Positions 16,581 through 26,215 of a stretch of 40,510 nucleotides of DNA are shown here, piece by piece; the stretch's first letter is position 1, and every line of letters starts with the position of its first letter. Below the pieces are notes generated by a model, which saw only the letters and a list, made by a program, of their open reading frames with translations, had not been told where the DNA came from and did no database searches. The stretch is from assembly GCA_027533385.1 (NCBI GenBank), contig JAPZUE010000024.1:1-40510 (forward strand), in the 5' to 3' direction. The DNA is from Rhizobium sp. GTDB taxonomy: Bacteria; Pseudomonadota; Alphaproteobacteria; Rhizobiales; Rhizobiaceae. Both the position numbers and the translations under genes were made by a program.

Positions 16581-18782
16581 ATGCCTTCAATACAGCACTC
16601 CCCCTTGCTTCGTCGCCACTCCTTTGCGCTTTGCGTGGCCTCCGCGTTGCCCCTGATCATCGGCCTCGGCATCGCCGGGACCGCACAGGCTGACACCCTG
16701 ATCAATCGCGGCATGTCCCGGCTGCTCTATAGCGGCCAGCTCAACAACCTTGAGGCCTTCACGCATCAGCAGATCAGCATCGGCTCTGCCACGGCTCTCA
16801 GGCTGTACACCTCCAGCCCCGATGGTCTGACGGCCGGACCGAATACGGTTGCGGACGGCGATCACGACCTTTGGGTGGGAGCCATCAGCCGCGACGGAAA
16901 CACCGTGATCGGGATCAAGTCGGGTGACGGCGGCCCCTTCATCTGGACAGCGGAAGGCGGCCTGATCGACCTCGACACAGGTGTTTCCGGAAACTACCGC
17001 TTCGACCTCGTCAACGACGACGGCTCGGCCTTTGCCGGGACCGTGAACGGCGAGGCCTTCTACTGGGACGGTTCAACCTTCAGGACTCTCGGTATGCTTG
17101 GCGGCGCCTTCAGCGTCGCCACGGGCTTGAGCGGTGACGGAACGACAGTCGTCGGTGGTGTGCAGTATATCGATGACCATTCACAGGGCTTTGTATGGCG
17201 TCGCGGCGACGATGAGATGACCGGCATCGGCTTTCTCGACGGCGGCTCGACAAGCTATGCCAGCCTCGTCAGCTATGATGGAAGTGTCGTTGGTGGCATG
17301 GCGACGAATGCCTATGGACAGCGTCGTGCCATCCGTTGGACGGATGGAGAACTCACCGATCTCGGCAGCCTCGAAGGCGGTGGACAGGTCGAATTGCAGG
17401 CCATGAACCGTGACGGCAGCGTGCTTGTCGGATGGTCCGCCTACCAGCCGGCCAATCACGACGTTCAAATCCGGGCATACCGCTGGCAAGATGGCACCAT
17501 GCGGGATATTCACAACACAAACTTCATCGAATCGCGCGCCACGGGCGTCAACGACGATGGCTCTGTCGTCGTCGGCACCGCACAAATGCTGGGTTCCGAT
17601 GGGAACCTTCAGGTGTTGGGTCCTGGGGCCGGAACGGTCTATCGCGGGTTCCGCTGGACCAACGAGACCGGCATGATCACCGTCGATCAGTGGCTGCGGG
17701 ACAATGGCGTCACTCTTGATGAAGACATCACCCGCAACGCCTTGTTCGTCTCGGCCGACGGCAAGACTGTCGTCGGCAACAAGAAACTCAGCAATGACAT
17801 GTACCTCGCGCATGTCGGCGTAGCCGAAGATGGCGGCGAAGATCCGGTGGGTGTCATTGACGTGACCGACTATGTCGCGTCAGCCGCGCAGACAAACTCC
17901 GTGGCCATCGGTCTTCAGACGTCCAGCGCCAGCACGGTCATGTTCGGAGCACAGGGCAGCCCGATGCGCAATCTGCTCGACGTCGGTCGTCGCTCCGTCT
18001 GGGGCACCGTCGACACCGGCTATGACAGCGGCACGAAATCCGAAGGGGCGATGGCTCTCGGCGATTTCGGCTTCGGCTACGGCCTGATAGACGGCGTCAC
18101 CCTGCGCCTTCAGGGCGGTGCCACCTATACGGATCAGGACCTCTATGATGGCGGCGACTTCCAGGCTCGCGGCTGGTATGTGGCGCCTGAAGTCACGGCC
18201 AGCCTGCTCGGCGATCTCTATCTGACGGTCGGCGGCCTCTATGGTCGCGGCGCACTCGACATCAATCGCGGTTATCTGAACGGCACGGCCCTCGACTATT
18301 CGAACGGCGAAACGGATACGGAGACGCTGGCCGGCAAGGTGCGCGTCGACTGGCTCAACGCGGTGACCCTGGGCGATGCCGCCTTCACGCCCTACGTCGC
18401 GTTTTCGCGAACCCTGGCGAAGACGGATGCCTATACCGAAACCGGCGGCAGCTTCCCGGCCAGCTATGATGCGGTGAGCGAACACGCCACCGTCGCCCGC
18501 CTCGGCGTCGACGGTGTCTACAGGCTGAACGACACCGTGACCCTGCTCGCTCGTGCCGAAGCCGCCTACCGCTTCGAAGAACAGAGCACCGGCACGTCGA
18601 CGGAAGTGGCCGGGGTCCAGCTGGCGGTCGCCGGTCAGGACATCAAGCAGTTCTGGCTGCGCGGTGGCGTCGGTACCGAACTCGCCATCGGCGGCGGCGT
18701 CGCTTCCTTCATGCTCAACGCCACGACCGAAAGCGACGATCCCGACATCTGGCTGCGTTCCGGCTGGAAGGTCGATTTTTAA
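16581..18782 (+). CDS. Autotransporter with HAF-type repeats and C-terminal beta-barrel
   Basis: 733 residues. A signal peptide with basic start and hydrophobic core (cleavage probably after AQA, residue 37) is followed by a passenger of repeated HAF-like units (about 80-425), each of the form S-x-DGxxVVG...AFxW/RW plus LxxLGxLxGG, seen at least six times. Residues about 460-733 form the autotransporter barrel, with alternating aromatic strands and a terminal Phe (SGWKVDF). The passenger would be displayed on the cell surface through the outer membrane; HAF-repeat proteins are often called extracellular or adhesin-like, but the function is not established. The gene is alone, with a long leader upstream and a strong bidirectional terminator downstream shared with the convergent chemoreceptor. 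Confidence 0.88.
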   Translation: MPSIQHSPLLRRHSFALCVASALPLIIGLGIAGTAQADTLINRGMSRLLYSGQLNNLEAFTHQQISIGSATALRLYTSSPDGLTAGPNTVADGDHDLWVGAISRDGNTVIGIKSGDGGPFIWTAEGGLIDLDTGVSGNYRFDLVNDDGSAFAGTVNGEAFYWDGSTFRTLGMLGGAFSVATGLSGDGTTVVGGVQYIDDHSQGFVWRRGDDEMTGIGFLDGGSTSYASLVSYDGSVVGGMATNAYGQRRAIRWTDGELTDLGSLEGGGQVELQAMNRDGSVLVGWSAYQPANHDVQIRAYRWQDGTMRDIHNTNFIESRATGVNDDGSVVVGTAQMLGSDGNLQVLGPGAGTVYRGFRWTNETGMITVDQWLRDNGVTLDEDITRNALFVSADGKTVVGNKKLSNDMYLAHVGVAEDGGEDPVGVIDVTDYVASAAQTNSVAIGLQTSSASTVMFGAQGSPMRNLLDVGRRSVWGTVDTGYDSGTKSEGAMALGDFGFGYGLIDGVTLRLQGGATYTDQDLYDGGDFQARGWYVAPEVTASLLGDLYLTVGGLYGRGALDINRGYLNGTALDYSNGETDTETLAGKVRVDWLNAVTLGDAAFTPYVAFSRTLAKTDAYTETGGSFPASYDAVSEHATVARLGVDGVYRLNDTVTLLARAEAAYRFEEQSTGTSTEVAGVQLAVAGQDIKQFWLRGGVGTELAIGGGVASFMLNATTESDDPDIWLRSGWKVDF

Positions 18783-18814
18783 GGGACCGGATCGCCCGAG
18801 CCCCGGACAGCAAA

Positions 18815-18846
18815 AGGGCCGCCCGTTCAGATGAACGGGCGGCCCT
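18815..18846. terminator. Strong, probably bidirectional terminator
   Basis: A 15-bp perfect stem (AGGGCCGCCCGTTCA and its complement) between the convergent autotransporter and chemoreceptor genes. TT follows on the + side and TTTT on the - side. Confidence 0.85.
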
Positions 18847-18886
18847 TCGCATTGGGATTAGTGGGTCGTACAGCCCTTTCGTACGA

Positions 18887-20818
18887 TCAGAACTCTTCCC
18901 AGCTCTCGGCCTTGCCCGGGGTCATGCCGAGGGCGCCGGCGACCTTGTTCATCATCCGGCGTGCCGGAGAGGCGACGGGGGCGTGGGCGCTGCTGCTGGC
19001 GGCCATCGGACGCTTTGCGCCTTCGGAGGTGCCGAGCTGGAACTGCGAGATCAGCTGGCGCAGGCGCTCGGCTTCCGAAGCGAGCGAGGCGGACGCGGCC
19101 GTCGCCTCTTCAACCATGGCCGCGTTCTGCTGCGTGGTCTGGTCCATCTGGTTGACTGCCGTGTTGACCTCGGAGAGACCGACCGATTGTTCACGTGACG
19201 AGGTGGCAATCGCATCCAGCTGACCGTTGATCGCGATGACGTGGTCGCCGATCACCTTCAGCGCCTCGCCGGTTGCCGTCACCAGCTTCACACCGCTTTC
19301 GACCTCCTGGGCCGACTTGCCGATCAGTTCCTTGATTTCCTTGGCGGCCTGGGCGGAGCGCTGAGCAAGCTCGCGCACTTCCTGGGCAACAACCGCGAAG
19401 CCCTTGCCGGCTTCACCGGCACGCGCAGCTTCGACGCCCGCATTCAGCGCCAGAAGATTGGTCTGGAAGGCAATTTCGTCGATCACGCCGATGATATTGG
19501 AGATCTGGCTCGATGAGCTTTCGATCCGCTGCATGGCGTCAACCGCATTGGCGACCACCTCGCCCGACGTCTTGGCAGAGGCTGTTGCCTGGGCCGCCAT
19601 GTTGCGGGCCTCTTCGGTGCGCTTCGACGAATTCTGGACATTGGTCGTGATCTGGTCGAGCGCGGCAGCGGTTTCCTCGAGCGAGGCCGCCTGCTGTTCC
19701 GTGCGCTTCGACAGGTCGGAGGCACTCTGGCTCAGTTCGCGCGAGCCGCCATCGATCGCGGTGGCTGACTGCGCCACGGCGCTCAAGGTGCCGCGCAACT
19801 TGGTCACGGCCGTGTTGAAGTCGGCACGCAGGCTTTCAAAGTCAGCGGCAAACGGGGTCAGCAACTGATAGCCGAGATCACCATCGGAGAGACGCTGCAG
19901 GCCCTCTGCGAGGCCAGAGGTTGCCTGTGCCATGTCTGCCGACCGCTTCCGGTCCACCTCGGCGGCCCTCGCCCGCTCGGCTTCGGTCTGGCTGCGTGCC
20001 GCTTCCGCTTCACTTTCCAGTTCGCGGGCCTTGAGGCCATTCACCTTGAAGACCTGCACGGAGCGCGCCATGAGCCCGATCTCATCGCGGCGCCCGGTGC
20101 CGTCGACAGGGGTATCGAAGTTGCCGCCGGCCAGGACGTCCATGGTTTGCGACAGCTGCCGGATCGGGCGGACCAGCCAGGCCCGCATGGCAAGAAAGCC
20201 ACCGATCAGGACGGCGGCGATGCCGAGGAAGACGCCGATCAGCGAATTGCGGGCTGCGGCAGCCGTGGCGTCGGATACTTCCTTGGCACGTGCATTCGAT
20301 GCTTCGCCGATCTTGGTGACAAATGCACTGAACTTCGGGGTGACCGCAGCGAAGGCCGGCTGGCATTCGGCCAGAAAGATCTTTTGGCTCTCGGAAATGG
20401 CTTCCGGTGTTGTGGCAAGCTTGCCGAGGGATATGGTGTTGCCGCAGGTCTTTTCGACGATCTGTATGACTTGGTCCCGCAGGCCGGAGATCTCGGTTTC
20501 GCGGGGCAGCGCCTTTAACGCCGCATCGGTAAACTGAAGAAAGGACGCCTTCGTGTCGGCTAGCTCTTTTTCGGCAGCGGCGATGGCCTTCGGATCCGAG
20601 GCCATCAGGATATCCCCGATCGATGCACGCATCTGCTGAATAGTCCGTCCGGCGCGTGCGATGTTCAGCGCTCCGACCGCTTCATTCTGAAGGAGACCGG
20701 TATAGGTCTCGTTTGTCGCGTCGAGCTTGCTACCGGAAAAGAGCGCGACCCCAATCGAGAAAACCCCGAAGACGGCCATGATGGCAATGAACTTGCCCAC
20801 AATTGGTATGTTCTGCAT
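18887..20818 (-). CDS. Transmembrane methyl-accepting chemotaxis protein with C-terminal WEEF motif
   Basis: 643 residues. Two membrane helices (about 8-28 and 202-222) bound a periplasmic region of mainly helical, four-helix-bundle character with Cys residues. A HAMP domain follows ([23 protein letters not shown]), then a second HAMP-like segment ([17 protein letters not shown]). The cytoplasmic hairpin has the tip [41 protein letters not shown]. The chain ends ESWEEF, matching the xWxxF pentapeptide that tethers CheR methyltransferase and CheB. It senses an unknown signal and controls CheA. The start is ATG 20818, with GGGAGGAAGG just upstream; the frame extends 13 codons further without a ribosome site. 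The downstream terminator is at 18815-18846. Confidence 0.92.
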   Translation of the reverse strand: MQNIPIVGKFIAIMAVFGVFSIGVALFSGSKLDATNETYTGLLQNEAVGALNIARAGRTIQQMRASIGDILMASDPKAIAAAEKELADTKASFLQFTDAALKALPRETEISGLRDQVIQIVEKTCGNTISLGKLATTPEAISESQKIFLAECQPAFAAVTPKFSAFVTKIGEASNARAKEVSDATAAAARNSLIGVFLGIAAVLIGGFLAMRAWLVRPIRQLSQTMDVLAGGNFDTPVDGTGRRDEIGLMARSVQVFKVNGLKARELESEAEAARSQTEAERARAAEVDRKRSADMAQATSGLAEGLQRLSDGDLGYQLLTPFAADFESLRADFNTAVTKLRGTLSAVAQSATAIDGGSRELSQSASDLSKRTEQQAASLEETAAALDQITTNVQNSSKRTEEARNMAAQATASAKTSGEVVANAVDAMQRIESSSSQISNIIGVIDEIAFQTNLLALNAGVEAARAGEAGKGFAVVAQEVRELAQRSAQAAKEIKELIGKSAQEVESGVKLVTATGEALKVIGDHVIAINGQLDAIATSSREQSVGLSEVNTAVNQMDQTTQQNAAMVEEATAASASLASEAERLRQLISQFQLGTSEGAKRPMAASSSAHAPVASPARRMMNKVAGALGMTPGKAESWEEF

Positions 20819-20920
20819 GCCTTCCTCCCAAGTCTGTCGGTCAAGAGACCAGAACATTCCGGAGAAAAGCTAGACTAGAATGGTTAGCTCTCGCCCCCAC
20901 TAAATTAGGGGTTCATTTTA

Positions 20921-23890
20921 TCACGAAATTTTGATATCTTGCGCAATCACGCGTGAAAACACCTTTCTGACCGCCTTGGACAGCCGCTTCACCTCCGTTT
21001 CCACGGTCTTCACATCCGGGCTGTCGGCTGCGCGCGCCACCCGATCCGTCAAACCGGCGGGCACTTTGTCGGGATCAAAAGTACCATCGATACACAGCCT
21101 GATCACCTGCGACAGATCGGTGTAGAGCTTCAAGGCCGTCAGGCAGGTGTCGAGATCATTCGGGTCGATGAGTGCACCGAGCGCCTTCAGAGCATCCGCC
21201 GTCGACAGTTCGTTGGTGCGCACGCGATGCCCCTTCGATGGGGCGACCAAGGCCAGATATTGCGCAATGAATTCGATATCAACAAGGCCGCCGGGAATGA
21301 GCTTCAGATCCCAGACGTCCCGTGCCGGCTTCTCCTGCTCGATCAGCGCGCGCATCTCGGCCACGTCCTTGGCAGTCTTTGCCTGATCTCGCGGTGCGGC
21401 CAGCACCTCCTCGATGATGCGCTCGGCCTCGTCGATCAGGCTCGGATCGCCGGAGATCATCCGCGCCCTGGAAAGCGCCATGTGCTCCCAGGTCCAGGCC
21501 TCTTCGCGCTGGTAGCGGGCGAAGGATCTGAGCCGTGTTGCGACCGGCCCCTTGTTGCCGGAGGGCCGAAGTCGCATGTCGACCTCGTAAAGCACGCCTT
21601 CCGCCGTCGGGGCAGACAAGGCCGCGATCAGCCGCTGCGTCAGCCGCGTGAAGTAGCGCACCGGGTCGAGCGGCTTTGCACCATCCGATTCCGCTGCATC
21701 GTCGTCATGCTCGTAAAGCAGGATCAGATCGACGTCGGAGCCTGCCGTCAGCTCGTAGGAGCCAAGCTTGCCCATGCCGGCCAGCGCCACGCGGCCACCG
21801 GGGATCTTCCCATGGGCCGTCTCCATTTCTGCAACGACGGCTTTCAGCGCCTCGTCGATGACGAGGCCGGCGAGATCGGTGAAGGCATGGCCCGCCTGGG
21901 CGCCACCGATCGAGCCGGTCAGCAATCGGATGCCGATCAGGAAGCGCTGTTCGGCGGCAAAGATGCGCAGCCGGTCGAGGATTTCCTCATAGTGGCGCGC
22001 GCTGGAGAGAAAGCTCTTCAGCCGCTTTCCGAGATAGTCGCGGGTGGGAAGTTCGACCAGCAGGCCCGGATCCAGCATGCCGTCAAAGACATGCGGACGC
22101 TCGGCGATGATCTCGGCAAGCCTTGGGGCAGCCGCCATAATGTTGACCATCAGGTCGAGAAGGGCGGGATTGTTGCCGAGCAGCGAGAAAAGCTGGATGC
22201 CGGCGGGGAGCCCCGAGAGGAAGTTGTCGAAGCGCAGCAGCGCCTCGTCGGCCCGCCGGCTCTCGCCGAAGGCCTTCAAGAGATCCGGCGTCATCTCTGT
22301 CAGCCGCTCGCGGGCTTCGACCGATTGCGTCGCGCGGTAGCGGCCATAGTGCCAGGTGCGGATAACGCGGGAGATATCCTCCGGCCGTTCGAAGCCGAGC
22401 CCTTTCAGCGTCTTCAGCGTGTCGGGGTCGTCCTTCTGCCCGGTGAAGACGAGATTGCCTGTCGCGCTCGACAGGCCCTCTTCCTTTTCAAAAAGGCGGG
22501 CATAACGTTTCTCGACGGTCTTGAGCGTGGTTTCGAGCGCGCGGGAAAAGGCGGTCGTGTCGATGAAGCCCAGCATGAAGGCGATGCGCTTCAGTTCGGC
22601 CTCGGTCTCCGGCAGGACATGGGTCTGCTCGTCATGCACCATCTGGATGCGGTGTTCGACATCGCGCAGGAACCAGTAGCAGTCGGTGAGTTCTTCTGCC
22701 GTCTGCGCATCGATCCAGCGGGCGGCGGCGAGTGCGTTCAGCGCCTCTTCGGTCGGGCGGCAGCGCAGATCCGGCATACGGCCACCGGCAATCAGCTGCT
22801 GGGTCTGGGCAAAGAATTCGATCTCGCGGATGCCGCCGCGGCCGAGCTTGACATTGTGGCCCTTCACCGCAATCGCACCATGGCCCTTGTGCACATGGAT
22901 CTGCCGCTTGATCGAGTGAATGTCGGCAATCGCCGCATAGTCGAGATATTTGCGGAAGACGAAGGGCACGAGTTCCCGCAGGAAACCCTCGCCGGCCTTC
23001 AGGTCGCCAGCGACCGGCCGCGCCTTGATGAAGGCCGCCCGCTCCCAGTTCTGGCCCCTGCCCTCGTAATAGATGAGCGCAGCCTCGACCGGTACGGCTA
23101 GCGGCGTCGAGCCCGGATCTGGTCTCAGCCGCAAGTCGGTGCGAAAGACATAACCATCCGCCGTGCGCTCCTGCAGGATGCGCACCAGACGGCGCATCAT
23201 CCGGCCATAGGTCTCCATGGCATCCTCAGGATCCTTCAGGATGCCAGCATCCGGATCGTAGAAGATCACCAGGTCGATGTCGGAGGAGTAATTCAGCTCG
23301 CGGGCGCCATGCTTGCCCATGCCGAGCACGATCAAGCCGCTGCCCTCAGCCGGATTGTCGCGGTTCTTCAGCGTGAGCTTGCCGCCGTCATGGCCTGCCA
23401 GCAGCAGGTGATCGATCGCGGCTCCAACCGCAGCATCGGCAATGGCCGTCAGCCAGGCGGTGGTATCCCGGGCGGTGAAGACGCGGGCGAGATCGGCGAG
23501 CGCCGTCAGAAAGGCGACCTTGCGCTTGGCGCGTCTCAGCCGTGCCATCACCTCCGCCTCGCCAGGTGCCGCACCGGAGGCGTCGGGTGCCCAGGCGCAG
23601 CGCGCCGCGTCGATCGCGTCCAGGATCTGCGGCTCCAGCGGCTGGGACACCGCATCGAGCAGAAGCGAGGGTTTCAGGTTTGCGACATCGCGCAGATAGG
23701 GAGAGAGCGTGAAGGCCGAAAGCACGAATTGGCGGAGCGGTCCCTCAGTCGAAAGATGCTCGGCCAGTGCCGGCTCCTGCTTCGTCAGGTCCTTGAGAAG
23801 TGCAACCGCCGCCCTCAGCTCCGTCTGGTTCAGCGGACGGATCACGCCATCCGCCACATCGGACAATCTGCTCGTCCTGCCGTTCCCCAT
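20921..23890 (-). CDS. glnE: Bifunctional glutamine synthetase adenylyltransferase/adenylyl-removing enzyme
   Basis: 989 residues, as in other rhizobial GlnE. It attaches AMP to glutamine synthetase when nitrogen is sufficient and removes it by phosphorolysis when nitrogen is short, under PII control. Two nucleotidyltransferase domains are visible: the N-terminal adenylyl-removing one with ELNYSSDIDLVIFYD (about residue 200) and the C-terminal transferase one with ELTAGSDVDLILLYE (about residue 715). Each is followed by a helical PII-uridylyltransferase-like domain (GRGGIREIEFFAQ; PGGLVDIEFIAQYLAL). ATG 23890 is preceded by GGAGAGGAGAGG. It lies 52 bp after the histidine kinase gene on the same strand and may be co-transcribed with the degP-regulator-kinase genes. 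Confidence 0.96.
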   Translation of the reverse strand: MGNGRTSRLSDVADGVIRPLNQTELRAAVALLKDLTKQEPALAEHLSTEGPLRQFVLSAFTLSPYLRDVANLKPSLLLDAVSQPLEPQILDAIDAARCAWAPDASGAAPGEAEVMARLRRAKRKVAFLTALADLARVFTARDTTAWLTAIADAAVGAAIDHLLLAGHDGGKLTLKNRDNPAEGSGLIVLGMGKHGARELNYSSDIDLVIFYDPDAGILKDPEDAMETYGRMMRRLVRILQERTADGYVFRTDLRLRPDPGSTPLAVPVEAALIYYEGRGQNWERAAFIKARPVAGDLKAGEGFLRELVPFVFRKYLDYAAIADIHSIKRQIHVHKGHGAIAVKGHNVKLGRGGIREIEFFAQTQQLIAGGRMPDLRCRPTEEALNALAAARWIDAQTAEELTDCYWFLRDVEHRIQMVHDEQTHVLPETEAELKRIAFMLGFIDTTAFSRALETTLKTVEKRYARLFEKEEGLSSATGNLVFTGQKDDPDTLKTLKGLGFERPEDISRVIRTWHYGRYRATQSVEARERLTEMTPDLLKAFGESRRADEALLRFDNFLSGLPAGIQLFSLLGNNPALLDLMVNIMAAAPRLAEIIAERPHVFDGMLDPGLLVELPTRDYLGKRLKSFLSSARHYEEILDRLRIFAAEQRFLIGIRLLTGSIGGAQAGHAFTDLAGLVIDEALKAVVAEMETAHGKIPGGRVALAGMGKLGSYELTAGSDVDLILLYEHDDDAAESDGAKPLDPVRYFTRLTQRLIAALSAPTAEGVLYEVDMRLRPSGNKGPVATRLRSFARYQREEAWTWEHMALSRARMISGDPSLIDEAERIIEEVLAAPRDQAKTAKDVAEMRALIEQEKPARDVWDLKLIPGGLVDIEFIAQYLALVAPSKGHRVRTNELSTADALKALGALIDPNDLDTCLTALKLYTDLSQVIRLCIDGTFDPDKVPAGLTDRVARAADSPDVKTVETEVKRLSKAVRKVFSRVIAQDIKIS

Positions 23891-23942
23891 CAGCCTCTCC
23901 TCTCCCGATCGAGATCGCCCACGAATCTCAAACCAAAATAGG

Positions 23943-25358
23943 TTACGACCTCATTCCGGGAAAAACCATCGTTGCCGTCAGACCGGGAAAATCAGCATGG
24001 TTGCGGGTATCGGAGAGTTCGAGCCGCCCGCCATGCAGGGCCATGATCGCCTCGACCAGCGACAGGCCCAGCCCGGTGCCCGGCTTCGAACGGCTCTTGT
24101 CGAGACGCACGAAGCGTTTCACCACCTCGCCGCGCTTGTCTTCCGGCACACCCGGCCCCTGGTCGGAAACGGCAATTTCGACGCCGGCTGCCCCACGCGA
24201 GACGCGCACCCGGATCTCAGATCCCGCCTCGCCCTGGCTGCCATATTTGATCGCATTGTCGATGAGGTTGGAGATCGCCTGCCCGACCAGTTCGCGATTT
24301 CCCCGCACCGAAAGACCCGGCGCGATCTCGCATAACATCACCTGGCCCGCCTCTTCGGCGACCGGCTCGTAAAGCTCGGCGCTGTCGGCGGCAACAGCCG
24401 ATATGTCGATGTCGGAAAGCTCGGCGGCAATCGAGCCCGCCTCCACTCTGGAGATCATCAGCAGCGCATTGAAGGTGCGGATCAGCTGGTCGGATTCGGC
24501 GATGATCGTCTCCAGCGCTGCCTTCCTCGCATTCGCATCATCCTCGTCCAGCGCATCGGCCGCCTTGTTGCGCAGGCGCGTCAACGGTGTCTTCAGGTCA
24601 TGGGCGATGTTGTCGGAAACCTGTTTCAGCCCCTCGTTCAGCTGTTCGATGCGTCCCAGCATGCCGTTCAGCGAAGACGACAGGCGATCGAACTCGTCGC
24701 CTGATCCTGACACGGGAAGGCGCTGCGAGAGGTCGCCGGCCATGATCTTCTGGCTCGCCGCCGAGACCCGGTCGATGCGCTTCAAGGCATTGCGTCCGAT
24801 GGCAAACCAGATGACGACAGCGCCGACGCCCATGATCAGAAGCGCCACCATCAGCGCCTGACGCACCAGCAGTCTCAGCTTGCCCGGTTCGCCGAGGTCA
24901 CGCCCGACCAGCACACGCAGGCCATTCTCGAGGATGAAGACATGGCCGGTCGCCAGATGGCGTTTCACGCCGCCGCTGTCGGTATAGCGCTGGTAGCGGA
25001 AGGGGAAATCCGTCCATCCCTCTTCGTCGAAGACGCCTGGCTGCAGAGAGGCGACATTGCCGGCGAGGATTTCGCCGTTCGGCCCGGCAATCACATAGAG
25101 GTTGGCGCCCGGCTGGCGGGCGCGACGCTCCATGGTGCGCAGCAGCTGGTTGATGCCGCCGCGTTCGAAGGCGCCCTGAATTTCGGTGATTTCCTGGCGC
25201 AGCGCCTCGCGGGTCTGATTGTTGAGGATACGCTCGGCGAGCCCCGTCACGTAGAAGACGAGGAAGGCGGCGCAGAGCGCAAAGAGCAGGATGTAGAGCG
25301 CGGACAGCCGCACGGCCGTCGACTTGGCCAGCACCCCGAGACGGGCCTTGAGCCGCAT
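23943..25358 (-). CDS. Sensor histidine kinase, partner of the regulator at 25360
   Basis: 471 residues. Membrane helices at about 18-40 and 166-190 enclose a periplasmic sensor of about 125 residues. Then come HAMP (RVSAASQKIMAGDLSQRLPVSGSGDEF), HisKA (NIAHDLKTPLTRL, phospho-acceptor His253) and HATPase (NLIDNAIKYG, DQGPGVPED, GTGLGLSLVEAI). It signals to the response regulator whose stop codon lies one base before this start, and both follow degP, so it probably senses envelope or protein-folding stress; that is inferred from the neighbourhood only. glnE follows 52 bp downstream. In S. meliloti I recall the same order degP1-regulator-kinase. Confidence 0.92.
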   Translation of the reverse strand: MRLKARLGVLAKSTAVRLSALYILLFALCAAFLVFYVTGLAERILNNQTREALRQEITEIQGAFERGGINQLLRTMERRARQPGANLYVIAGPNGEILAGNVASLQPGVFDEEGWTDFPFRYQRYTDSGGVKRHLATGHVFILENGLRVLVGRDLGEPGKLRLLVRQALMVALLIMGVGAVVIWFAIGRNALKRIDRVSAASQKIMAGDLSQRLPVSGSGDEFDRLSSSLNGMLGRIEQLNEGLKQVSDNIAHDLKTPLTRLRNKAADALDEDDANARKAALETIIAESDQLIRTFNALLMISRVEAGSIAAELSDIDISAVAADSAELYEPVAEEAGQVMLCEIAPGLSVRGNRELVGQAISNLIDNAIKYGSQGEAGSEIRVRVSRGAAGVEIAVSDQGPGVPEDKRGEVVKRFVRLDKSRSKPGTGLGLSLVEAIMALHGGRLELSDTRNHADFPGLTATMVFPGMRS

Positions 25359-25359
25359 A

Positions 25360-26118
25360 TCAGCCTTCGTCCTTGATCATGTAACCAGCGCCGCGCACCG
25401 TCTTCAGAAGCGGTCGATCAAAGTCCTTCTCGATCTTCGAGCGCAGGCGCGAGACATGCACGTCGATGACATTGGTCTGGGGATCGAAGTGATAATCCCA
25501 GACATTTTCCAGCAGCATGGTGCGGGTCACCACCTGGCCGGCATTCTTCATCAAATACTCGAGGAGGCGGAACTCGCGCGGCTGCAGCAGGATCTCCTTG
25601 CCCGCCCGCTTCACCTCGTGGGAGAGCCGGTCGAGCTCGAGATCGCCGACCCGGTAGACCATGTCCTGCTCGGGCTTGCCCTTGCGGCGGCCAAGCACCT
25701 CGACACGGGCCAGCAGTTCGGAAAAGGCGTAAGGCTTCGGCAGATAGTCATCGCCGCCGGCCCGCAGGCCCGTGACGCGGTCATCCACCTGGCCGAGTGC
25801 GGAGAGAATGAGGACGGGCGTGTCGATGCCGCGCTTGCGCAGTTCGCTGATGACAGACAAGCCATCGCGGCGCGGCAGCATGCGGTCGACAACCATCACG
25901 TCATAGCTGTTTTCGGTGCCCATGAAGAGGCCGCTTTCGCCGTCGCTCGCATGATCGGCGACGATGCCGGCCTCGCGAAAGGCCTTGGTCATATAGGCTG
26001 CTGCTTCCAGGTCGTCTTCGATGACAAGTATCTTCATGTGCGCGACATTAGCGTCGCCGCCTGCCACCGTATAGCCGGTTTCGCCGGACTTCGGCTGTGC
26101 TTGCTCCGCGATCCCCAT
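25360..26118 (-). CDS. OmpR-family response regulator
   Basis: Receiver domain starting MKILVIEDDLEAAAYM with phospho-acceptor Asp in VMVVDRMLPRRDG, the conserved ILSALGQVDDRVTGLRAGGDDYLPKPYAF, then a winged-helix output domain (LLEYLMKNAGQVVTRTMLLENVWDYHFDPQTNVIDVHVSRLRSKI...VRGAGYMI). Two starts are possible. ATG 26118 has a clear AGGAAAGGA site and adds 27 residues before the receiver (252 in all). ATG 26037 gives the family-length protein (225) but has no ribosome site. I choose 26118 with reserve. It is followed one base later by its kinase and preceded by degP, with a hairpin in the gap. It may be the regulator of the repeat upstream of degP and feuN, as may FeuP. Confidence 0.9.
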   Translation of the reverse strand: MGIAEQAQPKSGETGYTVAGGDANVAHMKILVIEDDLEAAAYMTKAFREAGIVADHASDGESGLFMGTENSYDVMVVDRMLPRRDGLSVISELRKRGIDTPVLILSALGQVDDRVTGLRAGGDDYLPKPYAFSELLARVEVLGRRKGKPEQDMVYRVGDLELDRLSHEVKRAGKEILLQPREFRLLEYLMKNAGQVVTRTMLLENVWDYHFDPQTNVIDVHVSRLRSKIEKDFDRPLLKTVRGAGYMIKDEG

Positions 26119-26168
26119 GCTTCGTCCTTTCCTGCGACTTGGCAGGCAGTGCCCGCCGGAAACGACAA

Positions 26169-26201
26169 GGGGCGCCGCCGGTCCACGACCGCCGGCGCCC
26201 C
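26169..26201 (-). terminator. Strong hairpin between degP and the response regulator
   Basis: 15-bp stem with one mismatch and a 3-nt loop (GGGGCGCCGCCGGTC / GACCGCCGGCGCCCC). On the - strand it is followed by only TTGTC. It probably attenuates rather than stops transcription from degP into the regulator gene, or stabilises the degP mRNA end. Confidence 0.55.
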
Positions 26202-26215
26202 TCATCACATCACAA

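Noticed and set aside
20870..20920. Hairpin CCCC...GGGG between glnE and the chemoreceptor gene
   Set aside because: The stem is only 4 bp with an AT-rich loop and no T-run on the glnE strand.
21227..23101. 624-codon open frame opposite glnE
   Set aside because: Same reason: the glnE motifs on the other strand are unmistakable.
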